A stretch of 64,000 nt of DNA from positions 32,360,983 through 32,424,982 of the forward strand of contig OX457052.1 in the NCBI GenBank assembly GCA_949752735.1. Direction: 5' to 3'. A program made the position numbers and the translations under genes. The stretch comes from Lumbricus terrestris (taxonomy: Eukaryota; Annelida; Clitellata; Crassiclitellata; Lumbricidae). This document shows positions 31,101-39,305 of this stretch, piece by piece. The notes under the pieces were generated by a model. The model saw nothing but the letters and a program-made list of their open reading frames with translations. It was not told where the DNA came from and did not search any database. Numbering within the stretch: the first letter of the stretch is position 1; every line of letters starts with the position of its first letter.

Positions 31101-32258
31101 ATAGCCTACCGTGGGCAAATCTATTTCAAAACACGTTATAAAGATCAGACATCAATTTCAATTTCAAATTCATTCACAAAGACGCCAATTAATTCCTACA
31201 ACGTTGCAGCGCACAAATAACAGTATATAGGCCTAAATAAACTGTTTCAGGTCTGTTTCTGAAGGATAAATATCTCAGATGGAACTCAGCCTGTCCTCCT
31301 TTCGTAATAATCATGACAATAATAAAATATTGCACTTTGCTGTCTGGTTGTTACTTCGGTACAGTCATACTCAGGGCTTTTTAACGTGCAGTTCTAAACA
31401 AAATGTGCAGTTCTAAATGGATTTGTGCAGTTGTAGAAGCACTTCCGTCACGTTTCGTGCAGTTAAAACTAGTAAAAAAGGTCATTTTCCTCAGATTGGG
31501 ATTAATTTACCATGGAGGATGAGAAAGGAGAGAAGATGATGTGCAGTTCTAAAAATTCCTTAAAACAGCCCTGGTCATACTAGTGTTAAAGTGTCTGGCT
31601 TTCCAACTAATTATGATAGAAGATGACAATTATAGATGGCAACAATAATATATGACAAAAATAATAGATGACATCGGTGATAGCAATGATGACAGCAATA
31701 ATAGATGACAACAATGATATGCGAAAACAATAATAAATGATAACAACAATAGATGAAACAATAATGGATGAAAACAATGATAAATGACAACAATAATAGA
31801 TGAAACAATACTGAATGAAAACAATGATAGATCTTTGATAACAATAATAGATGAAACAATAATGGACGAAAACAATGACAGATGATAACAATAATAGATG
31901 AGGATAACAATACAAAAGAACAATATTAAATAGAAACATTCGTCGATAATAACAAAGACAGACGATGGCAAAAATTATGTAAAATTTCGATATCTGCTGT
32001 TGTTGATGTCATGTAGCCTACATTGTGCAATGAATTATTTCTAATACAAAGGTTTTCATTCACAATATAATAGCCTATTATCAGCTGAGGATTGCATTGT
32101 TCAAAATTGGTAAGGTGTGCGGCTGAATAACAAGAACAAACCATGGCAATAGCAGCTGTAGATTGTTTACGCATGCTGTCAAGAAGAGTCGAGACAAAAT
32201 TTTCCGATGGGATATTTTCACCATTGGGACAGTACGGACACGTGATGATTTTCTCCAT
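16050..32258 (-). CDS. 4CL/luciferase-like acyl-CoA synthetase (complete, 11 coding exons)
   Basis: Coding exons (minus): 32258..32142, 30825..30618, 29536..29433, 27860..27652, 26583..26415, 25481..25310, 21904..21792, 19793..19649, 18680..18598, 16928..16763 and 16174..16050. They sum to 1611 nt, i.e. 536 residues plus TAA, with compatible phases at all ten junctions. ANL-superfamily motifs are in order: P-loop SSGTTGPQK (188-196), RQGYGLTE (325-332), GWIHTGD (408-414), [12 protein letters not shown] (425-436), VAPAELE (441-447), and PRNASGK with the catalytic lysine at 521. The length is normal for 4CL-like enzymes. The enzyme is expected to adenylate a carboxylic acid with ATP and then load CoA. 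The C-terminus AGKL could act as a weak PTS1 peroxisomal signal (inference). The luciferase HHGF motif is replaced by SHVGG, so light emission is not implied. The ATG has A at -3 and G at +4. The substrate is unknown. Confidence 0.92.
16763..16928 (-). CDS. synthetase exon 10
   Basis: 166 nt. [20 protein letters not shown], then [16 protein letters not shown] and ELDEFVS. Donor CAG/gtaatt. Confidence 0.92.
17203..18134. mobile_element. fold-back element 3 (CGACAAAATGTCG arms)
   Basis: 932 bp inside intron 9 of the synthetase gene. The left arm (17210..17355) has about ten CGACAAAATGTCGC-like units; the right arm (18028..18127) has about seven in inverted orientation (GCGACATTTTGTCG). Flanks share GAAAAGCC (17195..17202 and 18135..18142). 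Outer tips are GGTGGCCCGACAAAATG and, inward from the right, GGTTCCATGACAAAATG. The core is AT-rich without coding signal. Same plan as elements 1 and 2. Confidence 0.8.
18182..18483. mobile_element. hAT-type MITE, related to 9296..9585
   Basis: Ends CAGCAGCGGCGCGAGG and GGCGCCGCCACTG. The interior shares GGTCGTCAGAAATTTTG and CTGAAATCCTGGCGCC with the copy at 9296. Target duplication is weak (ATAGTAGG/ACAGAAGG). Confidence 0.65.
18598..18680 (-). CDS. synthetase exon 9
   Basis: 83 nt. [20 protein letters not shown] then IKYNAYQ. Contains the ribose-binding Asp and hinge Arg (VDR). An (AAGT)n stretch (about 18694..18731) starts only a few bases upstream of the acceptor. Confidence 0.92.
19170..19505. 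repeat. AT-rich satellite (TAATTACATTACTTTA units)
   Basis: About eight imperfect units of roughly 40 bp built from ATTACATTACTTTA, AAGCAATGTAATG and CAATTACTA. Confidence 0.85.
19649..19793 (-). CDS. synthetase exon 8
   Basis: 145 nt. [20 protein letters not shown], then [20 protein letters not shown] and [14 protein letters not shown] and GWxHTGD are family signatures. Donor CAG/gtaacc. Confidence 0.92.
19913..20135 (+). mobile_element. tRNA-like SINE (family B)
   Basis: Head GGGGCGCAGTGGTACAAGG, B-box remnant GCGAATTCAAATCC, body GTCCTTCACTCGCAG, 3' end CTTGAAGGGGCGCTATAACA. Confidence 0.75.
21165..21740 (-). mobile_element. LINE reverse-transcriptase C-terminal fragment
   Basis: An open minus-strand reading (152 codons) contains [43 protein letters not shown] and [11 protein letters not shown], the C-terminal region of non-LTR endonuclease/RT proteins. 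A (GAT)n tail follows at about 21163..21178. Confidence 0.8.
21792..21904 (-). CDS. synthetase exon 7
   Basis: 113 nt. Completes the GYGLTE motif begun in exon 6, then [20 protein letters not shown] and [12 protein letters not shown]. Confidence 0.92.
22441..23217 (-). CDS. 258-codon ORF with coiled-coil repeats, unidentified
   Basis: I do not recognise this ORF. Residues about 30-125 are a regular run of related 11-15-residue segments ([46 protein letters not shown]), predicted to be a long coiled coil ending in VVSRLERLE. The C-terminal half is Pro/Ser-rich and partly overlaps tRNA-like plus-strand text (GGTTCGAATCCC at about 22601 and a second B-box-like word near 22813), so it may be chance reading of repeat DNA. 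It lies in intron 6 of the synthetase gene on the same strand. A Gag-like protein of a degraded LTR element is one possibility, but no pol domain follows. Whether it is expressed is open. Confidence 0.3.
   Translation of the reverse strand: MFTTSDRDTCSPNLYSAMEDFRAATPAQPPSSMEIVLEAIQTNAKSTHEAMSFMQSSIETNAQTTHKAIQSHARETRDAISSVQSNVKDAVSSVQLNVREEISAVHSNVREALTEVVSRLERLEASPVPRSAVDSNPGPRSTAITTADAPYHSTIGLAGSLGARPKELVHPGILRRSERLSSKAPISYRELGSRDNWPPFHRWDSNPEVTSSCPPSISKNYDPQQHAALSFDDPEVVTPGMAVGAGVTLLLRSAPDPT
23420..24780. other. CpG-dense block in synthetase intron
   Basis: Unusually CpG-rich against AT-rich surroundings, with repeated words CGACCGACC, GCGATCG and decayed GTCTGT/GACAGA runs. Minus-strand ORFs here (e.g. 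24036..24473) are Arg/Lys-rich and composition-driven. TATA-like ATAAATATAAATAT occurs near 23718, upstream of the ORF at 22441..23217. It could be a promoter or LTR-like region; no repeated LTR pair was found. Confidence 0.4.
25310..25481 (-). CDS. synthetase exon 6
   Basis: 172 nt. [20 protein letters not shown], then [20 protein letters not shown] and RFPRLTVRQ. Acceptor CGAAAG, chosen because it keeps exact register with the 4CL family. Confidence 0.88.
25738..26003 (-). mobile_element. tRNA-derived SINE (family C)
   Basis: The minus strand begins GCGACCTGGTGGCAGACCGG (A-box region) with B box GCGGGTTCGACTCCG, an unrelated body and a (TTTAC)n tail at 25735..25747. Confidence 0.75.
26128..26340 (-). 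mobile_element. tRNA-like SINE (family B)
   Basis: Reversed copy: 3' end TATAGGGCCCCCTCAAG, body CAATTGCGAGTGAAGGAC, head GTGGGGCTCGGTGGTGTAA on the minus strand. Confidence 0.75.
26415..26583 (-). CDS. synthetase exon 5
   Basis: 169 nt. [20 protein letters not shown], then [15 protein letters not shown] and [21 protein letters not shown] replaces the PFHH/PFFH region of luciferases and 4CLs. Confidence 0.92.
27180..27620 (+). mobile_element. LINE reverse-transcriptase C-terminal fragment
   Basis: The plus strand reads [19 protein letters not shown], then [24 protein letters not shown] and [14 protein letters not shown], followed by a (GAC)n tail at 27603..27617. This is the C-terminus of a non-LTR endonuclease/RT protein, 5'-truncated, in the intron between exons 4 and 5 in antisense orientation. 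Confidence 0.8.
27652..27860 (-). CDS. synthetase exon 4 (P-loop)
   Basis: 209 nt. [20 protein letters not shown], then [20 protein letters not shown] and [13 protein letters not shown]. Donor CAG/gttctc leaves a split Arg codon completed by exon 5. Confidence 0.93.
27914..28880 (+). mobile_element. Tc1/mariner-type transposon with 196-bp inverted repeats
   Basis: The left end (27914..28109, starting ACACCGTGTCTCAATAA) and right end (28685..28880, ending GAGACACGGTGT) are near-perfect inverted repeats of 196 bp, in a TATA/TA-rich target. The 0.58-kb core holds only the C-terminal part of a transposase, so this is an internal deletion derivative. Confidence 0.92.
28112..28580 (+). pseudogene. 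mariner-type transposase remnant (DD37D)
   Basis: Reads [19 protein letters not shown], then [17 protein letters not shown]. The Asp of QDG and the Asp of VDY are separated by 37 residues, the DD37D spacing known for maT-like mariners. The frame is stopped by TAG at 28407, where the family has a Gln-like position, then continues open ([15 protein letters not shown], ending GAHFEHQF) to TAA at 28580. The N-terminal DNA-binding part and first catalytic Asp are missing. Confidence 0.88.
28881..29432. other. unassigned, begins with a transposon-like tip
   Basis: TATATACACTGTGTCCGGAA directly abuts the right mariner end and looks like another Tc1/mariner tip, but I see no matching second end. The rest is AT-rich with no recognisable feature. 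Confidence 0.35.
29433..29536 (-). CDS. synthetase exon 3
   Basis: 104 nt. [20 protein letters not shown], then [15 protein letters not shown]. Donor AAG/gtaaaa. Same length as exon 3 of the tandem paralogue. Confidence 0.92.
30290..30465. repeat. two-copy direct repeat
   Basis: CCCATTGACGGCTGCC, TAGGAGCTAG/TAGGAGTTAG and ATTTGTTCGGAATG occur twice in the same order, about 80-100 bp apart. Confidence 0.7.
30618..30825 (-). CDS. synthetase exon 2
   Basis: 208 nt. [20 protein letters not shown], then [20 protein letters not shown] and [17 protein letters not shown]. Donor CTG/gtaaga. Confidence 0.93.
30938..31035 (+). mobile_element. LINE endonuclease N-terminal fragment
   Basis: The plus strand reads [20 protein letters not shown] then AEMKRW, the start of an APE-type endonuclease domain of a non-LTR element. 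Only about 100 bp remain. Confidence 0.7.
31372..31573. mobile_element. hAT-type MITE (CAGGGCTTTTTAA ends), copy 1
   Basis: 202 bp, ends CAGGGCTTTTTAA and TTAAAACAGCCCTG, perfect 8-bp duplication GTCATACT (31364..31371 and 31574..31581). The interior repeats GTGCAGTTCTAAA. Related copies: 53120..53312 complete, about 9231..9265 and 60686..60735 partial. Confidence 0.9.
31610..31975. repeat. decayed GATGACAACAATAATA repeat
   Basis: Purine-rich degenerate array of AATAATAGATGAMAACA units. Reverse-strand ORFs here are repeat artefacts. Confidence 0.8.
32142..32258 (-). CDS. synthetase exon 1 with start codon
   Basis: 117 nt, 39 codons: [20 protein letters not shown], then [19 protein letters not shown]. 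Donor ATG/gtttgt is phase 0. Identified by parallel with exon 1 of the paralogue and by the fit of the joined protein. Confidence 0.8.
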
Positions 32259-32392
32259 TATTTTGTGATCTCATTTATATTCCTTTGAAATAGAAAACAG
32301 GCATACCGGATTAGCAGTCAAATGATGACAAAACCATTTAGATTTATTCGTGTCGTAGATAGATAGCCTATCTGACAAATTGGTGATCTAGA

Positions 32393-32535
32393 CATAGGCG
32401 GAGTTTATCAGAAGCTAGGGGGTTTAAGCCCCTCAAGAAGACCCAAATTCATTATTTTTACCGTACAAATGGTATCTTAGCCTCCCCCAAGAAAGCTTTA
32501 GCCCCTCCAAGAACGGAAACCAAACTCCGTCCATG
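32393..32535. mobile_element. hAT-type MITE (CATGGGCGGAGTTT ends), copy 1
   Basis: 143 bp, CATAGGCGGAGTTT to AAACTCCGTCCATG. Flanks GATCTAGA and GATCTAGG match at 7 of 8 (32385..32392 and 32536..32543). Confidence 0.8.
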
Positions 32536-32754
32536 GATCTAGGCTAATTGCAGCCTAATTGTGGATACTTAATAATGTAGGCCTAGCCTCTTTTTACAAC
32601 AAATATTAAATTCGAACAAATATTAATTCACAAATAATTATGCCGAGCTTTCTTGGTTGCTGGTCTGTTCATTTGGAATGACCTCACGTGGATTTTCGCA
32701 TATTACCTCTGGCCAATCAAATTTTGTTTCTTAAATCACTCATTAAGCCGTGGC

Positions 32755-32812
32755 TAGACTGGGAGCGCTCCTGTGCAGTTTTTTTTTATAAGAAGCGCTA
32801 TATAAATTGAGC
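32755..32812 (+). mobile_element. CR1-like LINE 3' tip
   Basis: CTGGGAGCGCTCCTG followed by AGAAGCGCTATATAAATT, the conserved 3' end of the local CR1-like family, without coding sequence. Confidence 0.55.
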
Positions 32813-33075
32813 GAAAAGATCAATGAATTTATTTATCTGTTTAATCTAAACTGTGTAACTAAGATTCCTACCTTGTGAATGGTAAAATGCTCACATTCAA
32901 AAGTGACAAGCGCCTGAAGGCAAGAAAGGCTTAGTCGTATGTATGCTTACACACCAGAAGAAATAAAATTCATAGTTCGTCAAAGTCATGGCCTTAATAT
33001 GTTGCACAACGACGTAAACACATCTGCGGAATGTTGACATATTATTATTATTATTATTGTTGTAGTACTATCGAT

Positions 33076-34914
33076 CAGAGCCCTGCGCCGGCCGCGCCGC
33101 CGCCGCCGACACTTTGTGGGCGTCGCCGCCGCCGATTTTTTTGAGCCGGCGCGCCGACGCCGCCGCCGAAAATTTGTCGGCGCGCCGCCGATGCCACGTG
33201 GATTCGGTTATTTCTTTTCGTTGCATTTTTCATCTCTTGCATGAAAAATTGCTGCTTCAGTGAAAATATAATCTTTCTCTTATCTACGTAGAATTTTCCT
33301 GGCAACACCGTTTTTGCATCAATGCTATGAAACCTATGCTGCTACCTATTCGGTTGGACTTTTCGAACAGTGCGCTTAACGTTTAAACTTTAATTTTGTA
33401 GATTTGTGATTTGATTTGAATTATGGCATCAAAGGTAAAAAGAACTCCAGGTAGGCCTAAGTGAATGTTATGCCGTGTGTGCGTTCCTGCCTGAAAGTCC
33501 GCTGGGATGGAACAGAACCGTCTGCCCTCTAGTATAAGGATACACGTTACTATAACGTTGCAAAGAGGTGGCGCTCTGCAATGTTATGCAGGCGATTGGT
33601 CGTGTCTACAGGCTTGTGATTCTCCATTGCCGGCCAGTTACTGCCTAATTCCAATTTTTCTCACCAGTATCAAACTCCTACGCCATACGTGACCTATGTG
33701 ATATTGGTGATTATTTAAGCTTTCGAACATTAACAGGCTTGTCTACATGCACAGTGGAGTAATGTTAGGCAATTGGACAATAGGCCTATATCTTTTTTGT
33801 CAACAATTTGAGCAACGTCTCATGAATGGGATCAGATTAGGAAAATAAAAACATTTTCCGCATAAAATAGAGTAACTTAGGGTGACTTGGCCTGCTTAGA
33901 TCGAAAGACTTGTACATAGCATTATTGGATTTAAAGAAGATGCTAAGAGTTTCGCGTGGAAGTCGTTCGGATTATTGGCCGATAAATCAAAAAGGTGGTG
34001 AATTCTGATCAAATTTACTACTCAGTGTGCTTTGACAAGGAAAAATTAAAAAAACTGCATACACCCTCATCTGTTGATAAGATTGCATGATAACACCCAC
34101 TTTGTGGCAGACAAATATTTCTACGCAAACACATTTTCCGCATAGGCATAGGCGTGTATGTATGTATGTATGTACGTACGTACGTACGCACGTATGCATG
34201 TATGTATGTATGTATGTATGTATGCATGTACGTACGTACGTACGTACGTACGTACGTACGTACGTACGTACGTACGTACGTACGTACGTACGTACGTACG
34301 TATGTATGTATGTATGTATGTATGTATGTATGTATGTATGTATGTATGTATGTATGTATGTATGTATGTATGTATGTATATATGTATGCATGTATGCATG
34401 CATGCAGATATACAATTTCAGCAGGTCGCGTCAAGAAAAATGGGCCTCTAGAATTTCTGACGGGTCATAAGGCAGGTCAAGAGTAAAAATTATTGGCAGG
34501 TAGCGCCGCCACTGCGCAAACAGTCCTTTAAATGCTATTAGTAGGTTACGTAAGCTGGAGGCCTGAATTTGAAAAGTTGTCATGTGTTTTTCTTAATCAA
34601 GCCTTTGCAGAATTTTGTAATTGAACGTTAATTCAGGGAATAATTGTTTCTAATCAATGCTGACTAAAGACAAGATAATTGCCAAAATAATGGCTGAACA
34701 CGCTTATCTTGATAATAAAGGATTCTTGTGTAACAACATTCAAAATAATTACGCGACGTTGGAAGAGTAATTCCACGACGCCGCGCTGCGCCGCCAACGC
34801 CGACATTTTGAGGGCGCCGCCGCCGCCGATTTTTGTTTGTCGGCGCGCCGCCGCCGCCGACCAAAAATGACCGGCGCGCCGCCGCCGACACTCTCATGTC
34901 GGCGCAGGGCTCTG
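33076..34914. mobile_element. hAT-type element with GC-rich (CGCCGC) ends
   Basis: 1839 bp. Ends CAGAGCCCTGCGCCG and CGGCGCAGGGCTCTG are perfect 15-bp inverted repeats. The 8-bp duplication CTATCGAT is perfect (33068..33075 and 34915..34922). Each end is followed by about 100-130 bp of CGCCGCCGCCGA repeats spaced by short T/A runs. Near 33423 the plus strand has MASKVKRTPGRPK ending at a possible donor, perhaps the remains of a transposase first exon (inference). The interior also holds the tetranucleotide array at 34154..34404. Confidence 0.88.
34154..34404. repeat. (GTAT)n/(GTAC)n microsatellite
   Basis: About 250 bp in blocks: GTAT, GTAC, GTAT, a long GTAC run (about 34228..34302), then GTAT. 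The GTAC block is self-complementary. ORFs with Tyr-Val or His-Thr repeats here are artefacts. Confidence 0.95.
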
Positions 34915-34979
34915 CTATCGATGCGCTGCGAGCCTTGTGCTGCAATCAGGGATGCCACTCTGGATTTTGAAAAAAGGTC

Positions 34980-35370
34980 AGATCCGGTCAGAAAAAGGCT
35001 AGAAAAGGCTAGATTGACGATTTTCCTGTAAAATACATGGTTTTTCCAATTTTCCGGCTTGAAATTTCTGACGACTTTTTTAAGTCGTCCGATGACTAAA
35101 ATTTGCTCTCTTTTCCTTCCCGAAAAATTTCAGATGACCTTCGTTTTTAGTGTTTCGCTCCCAAATTTAACAATTTTTGGTCCAAATTCACAAAATTTTA
35201 GTTTTTTTTCACGTCTTTTGTGCATTTTCAGTTTGAAAAGATAAATTTGTATGCAAAAAGTCGAAAAAACCGCCGTGAGAAAAAAAGGCTAGATCCTGAC
35301 TAAAAAAACCTAGAAACCTAGACAAGACCGAAAATACCTAGATCTAGGTGGAAAAAGCTAGGAGTGGCAT
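34980..35370. mobile_element. possible MITE with AGTGGCATCCCTGG ends
   Basis: CAGGGATGCCACTCTGGATT (34946) and TAGGAGTGGCATCCCTGGCTG (ends about 35377) are inverted ends. In between are repeated AAAAAGGCTAGA words. Flanks GCTGCAATCAGG/GGCTGCAATG share GCTGCAAT, a likely 8-bp duplication. Confidence 0.75.
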
Positions 35371-35793
35371 CCCTGGCTGCAATGAAATATTTTTGAACGA
35401 CAAACGCGCTGTGACCTGCAGGCAGAGAGCATCAGTATTGGATTGAAAAGATTTACAACAACGACTGTGTAAACAGAAGCTGTATATACATAGAGCAGTT
35501 ATATATTATATTATACGCATACTAGATAAATATATATATATAATTATATATTCACGAAGCACATATATACGTACCAACTTACTATGCATAAAGTCTGATA
35601 ATCCCTCCACATCATTTTCGTTTCTCAAAACCTATTAATTTTGTCCTCCCGTTGCCTTTAACGGTTGGTGCACCCTAATAGAGGCGCTTTAATAGATGTC
35701 TCACTACAACGCGATTTACAAAGGCACTATTGTACAATTGTCCGTAGGCCAGTTCTATACATAGAGCAATTGTAGACACATGTAATAGTACAG

Positions 35794-35797
<4 letters not shown>

Positions 35798-35875
<78 letters not shown>
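35798..35875. repeat. (TA)n microsatellite
   Basis: About 39 TA units. Confidence 0.97.
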
Positions 35876-35877
<2 letters not shown>

Positions 35878-35907
35878 AACAGCTATTGCCTGTAATACTG
35901 TCTATAG

Positions 35908-36290
35908 CAGCGGTTCCCAACCCGTGGCCCGCGGGCCAAAAGTGGCCCGCCAGGCCTCAGAAAATGGCCCGCCAGGCCTCAGAAAATGACCCGTAGGCCT
36001 CAGAAAATGGCCCTCATCTCTCAAAGAATTATCAGAGATACATGAAAAATTAACAATTTGGACAGGATAGAACACATTATTATTTTCTATTACAAATTAG
36101 TTTATTTTAAAGGTCGATAAATAACATCAAACATTATATTTTGAATCAATTATAACAATTTTATAAGCTTTTAGTTAATACAATTTTAACCTTGTGGCCC
36201 CCTAATGTCCTTCAACTAAGAAAAAGTGGCCCTCGTGTCCTCCAACTTAGAAAAAGTGGCCCTCAGGTCAAAATAGGTTGGGAACCACTG
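35908..36290. mobile_element. hAT-type MITE (CAGCGGTTCCCAACC ends)
   Basis: 383 bp, starts CAGCGGTTCCCAACC and ends GGTTGGGAACCACTG. Perfect 8-bp duplication GTCTATAG (35900..35907 and 36291..36298). The interior repeats GTGGCCC and CAGGCCTCAGAAAATG. The host sequence around the insertion is itself a palindrome (GGAACAGCTAT / ATAGCTATTCC). Confidence 0.9.
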
Positions 36291-36299
36291 GTCTATAGC

Positions 36300-37350
36300 T
36301 ATTCCATGTATATAACTGTACTATGTAATGCATAATTATAGAAGCCATATACATAGGCCCTATATACAGCAGTACTGTTGTTGCATGCATTGAGCCGTTT
36401 CATACATAAAACAGTCATAATATTACACTATAGGCCTATACACAGTGCAGGTGTGCGGAAGCTATATTATAATTCGTGATATTGATGTAAATTTATGGTC
36501 ATGTATTGTACACATGTAGTTCTGGTTAGCGGTGTCAACTGCTTTTTAAAGAATAGTATGCGACCTTGTTGAAATATTGCACGGCATCAATTCGCCTTGA
36601 TGTCCATGACACGTTAGGACGAATCGATTATACCTTAGGTCTAGAGCATAATAATCTAAGATAATAGGCACATGTAAATCATCTGAGTTGTATCTTTTAA
36701 CAGGACCACCGAAAGGGGTAGGTTAAATGCCCATGCCCGGCGACTCTCAGAGGCTCTGGCTAGGTATAGTTATGTATACATGTTGGCCTACAAGGTTAAT
36801 AGTTTGTGTCTTGTAAAATATTATATTACACAGAAATAACTTCAATCAGTTTGATCTTTAAATTAGCATCTGAAAGAAATAGAAATATAATAGGTCTGAC
36901 CTGCACTTTTGTTATTTAGATAAGTTTCCAAGCTCAATTTTCGCATGAAGCCTTGAGACAGACTAGTGATCCAAGACTGTTCTGATTCTCTCTTGTCAGC
37001 CCTGTCTTTTAATAGTCACATCTTAAAACTCAAGTCTAAACCAGACACGTGCAAGGTCGTGCACCAAGGTTCTCTGAATACACAGCTTGGCCCACTGACT
37101 TAGACAGACGGCTCATTAACTCGGGGTGGGGTATTTCTGACGGCACATGCCCCTTCAATCCAAGGTTCTTGGATCTTGGACACTATAGTCTGTCAGGCAA
37201 ACTTGAGGCAGAGGCTGATTGGCAAGCACGTCTCTAGGCCTATATAGACACATCTACTGAAGGCGTCGCGTGTCTGTTTTACGGAGAAACTGCCGATTTC
37301 AGACCTTGGCCTTTAAGACGCAACAGATCTTCAGATTATAATTTTAAGAC
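36300..37350. other. no recognisable feature
   Basis: AT-rich sequence with several AGGCCTA words. No gene or repeat structure identified. Confidence 0.5.
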
Positions 37351-37360
37351 ACGACACAAC

Positions 37361-37545
37361 CATGGGCGGAGTTTATCAGACCCAGTTTATCAGACCCAGT
37401 TTATCAGACCCAGTTTATCAGACCCAGTTTATCAGACCCAGATTCATTTTTTTAACCGTGTAAATGGTATCTTTTCCCGGGCTTAGCCCCCCCCCCGCAA
37501 GAAGGCTTTAGCCCCTCCAAGAACGGAAACCAAACTCCGCCCATG
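37361..37545. mobile_element. hAT-type MITE (CATGGGCGGAGTTT ends), copy 2 with internal 14-bp expansion
   Basis: 185 bp, perfect 8-bp duplication GACACAAC (37353..37360 and 37546..37553). Compared with the copy at 32393, the segment after TTTATCAGA is expanded into about five TTTATCAGACCCAG units (37372..37442). Confidence 0.9.
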
Positions 37546-38384
37546 GACACAACTTCCAGGCGTCGCTCGCACTACGCCACTGTTCGCACTCTGTATGGCA
37601 GTCAGGCACGCCGAAAGATGGGCCCGGGGCGTGGAGGGTGACAAATGGGCAGGAACTGGGCGACTTGTAGGTGTTCCGGGATGTGTGTTTGTTAATTCAA
37701 GATACACAAAAGTTATGATCTATGCCTTTTGAATATAATATTCCTGATACTTAACTACACTCAGCTTAAACTTCAAATTAGCAACTAAACTTTGCGAGGA
37801 AGGCGTAAGCAAATTACAGTTTAGCCTAATTGTATTTTATTTCAGAGTGATAATTATTATTAATTAGCCAACCTCATATGCGACGCTCGAAAGTCAAGTT
37901 TTCATCTCGGTTACTGTCACCAAAAAGAGAGAACGAGAGCACATGACCAAATACTGTCCAAAGTGCAGGGTTTAAAGTGTGGCTGGACGGTCATGGACGG
38001 CGTCCATGCACTTATTTTAAAATATCAACACAGTCCTGCCACTTTTTACCAGCACAGCCTGGAAAGGTAAGGAGCGTACAGACACTTCTTTTGGAAAGGT
38101 AGGGGCGTCCAGGCACTTATTTTCCACACTTTAAGCTCTGCCAAAGTGGATCGGACTCATTGGGAAGACATTTTGGTCAGAATGTTGTATCTGCACTGTT
38201 GGATAGTATGTATGTGCACCAGAACATGCGTTATTTTCGGATGGTTAAGCACTGAAAACACGTACCTCAAAGGCAGGTCCCCAGTTTATTCACGAGCGCT
38301 GCATCCAGTCAGAGGGGTCGTCCAAAAGTGGATCGCTGGTCACGAAGACGGCTTGTGATGGAGAGTCTTCGAGTGGCTCTGAGA

Positions 38385-38548
38385 GGCGCCACCAGGCGAA
38401 TGCAAAGTGAACTAATGGCGCCATCAGGCGAATGCAAAGTGAACTAATGGCGCCCTCAGGCGAATGCAGAGTGAACTAATGGCGCCATCAGGCGAATGCA
38501 ACGTGAACTAATGCCGTCATCAGGCGAATGCAAAGTGAACTAATGGCA
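38385..38548. repeat. 32-bp tandem repeat, about 5 units
   Basis: Unit GGCGCCATCAGGCGAATG plus CAAAGTGAACTAAT. Starts at 38385 and 38417 confirm the 32-bp period. No spacers. Confidence 0.92.
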
Positions 38549-38559
38549 ATAATTTATTA

Positions 38560-39290
38560 TTGTTGTCTCGCTTTCTCAACGCTGGAGGGAAGCACTTCTT
38601 TTCCACATTTTGACACTCTACAAACTCCGCCACTGTTAGCACTCTGACAGTGCCAGTCCCGAGCCTAGATAGAGGAGGAGGGCAAAGCTAATGGTCTTTG
38701 TTATCACACAGTGTGGTTAAACTGCTGATGGTCGAGTCTTCACATCGAGCCTCACCATCGAGTCTTCACATTGGTGCGTAGCGAGACAGCGAACACTGTT
38801 TCAGAAACCTTTGTATTGTCAACTGTCGCAACGAGTTTTATTTTCGTTGATTTAGTTGCCGTGTCCAGTCAAAAGTAGTGCCAGTCTTAAAGGTGAGGGA
38901 GACGGTAATCAAATCGTTAATACACAGTGTCTATTATAATAACAAAATACAAACCATCTTCAATCAATAACTCTGCCATTATGTAACAATAAGATGTTAC
39001 ATATTTTAAAATAAAACGAGGACTGTAGCTTTTTAAATAAGTCTTGGCCTCTTCAATTTTAGTTATATCAGGCTATTTTGGAATGGACATTTTGCAGATA
39101 CGGTTTTTTTCCTACGCACGGCAGTGTTGTAATCGAGTGATGCCAGTACTGCGCCTGGATACACAGGAGCGCAACACTATTCATCTTCATTATGCCAGTG
39201 TTTGATTGATAGGTACATAGCACAAAATGTGATTATGCCGTGTCACATCGTTTCGCTGTTTTTGAGCGATCTATCTTAAACATCAAACTC
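38560..39290. other. mostly unassigned
   Basis: Contains a short LINE-like remnant (TGCCAGTCCCGAGCCTAG near 38660, also seen at 50755 and 54548). Otherwise nothing recognisable. Confidence 0.4.
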
Positions 39291-39305
39291 TTTTTAAAGT
39301 GTTAT

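Noticed and set aside
16050..32258. Calling the synthetase a luciferase
   Set aside because: It has the shared adenylating fold, but the luciferin-pocket HHGF-type motif is not present and no substrate can be inferred.
38385..38548. 32-bp direct repeats as a CRISPR or regulatory array
   Set aside because: Units adjoin without spacers; an ordinary minisatellite.
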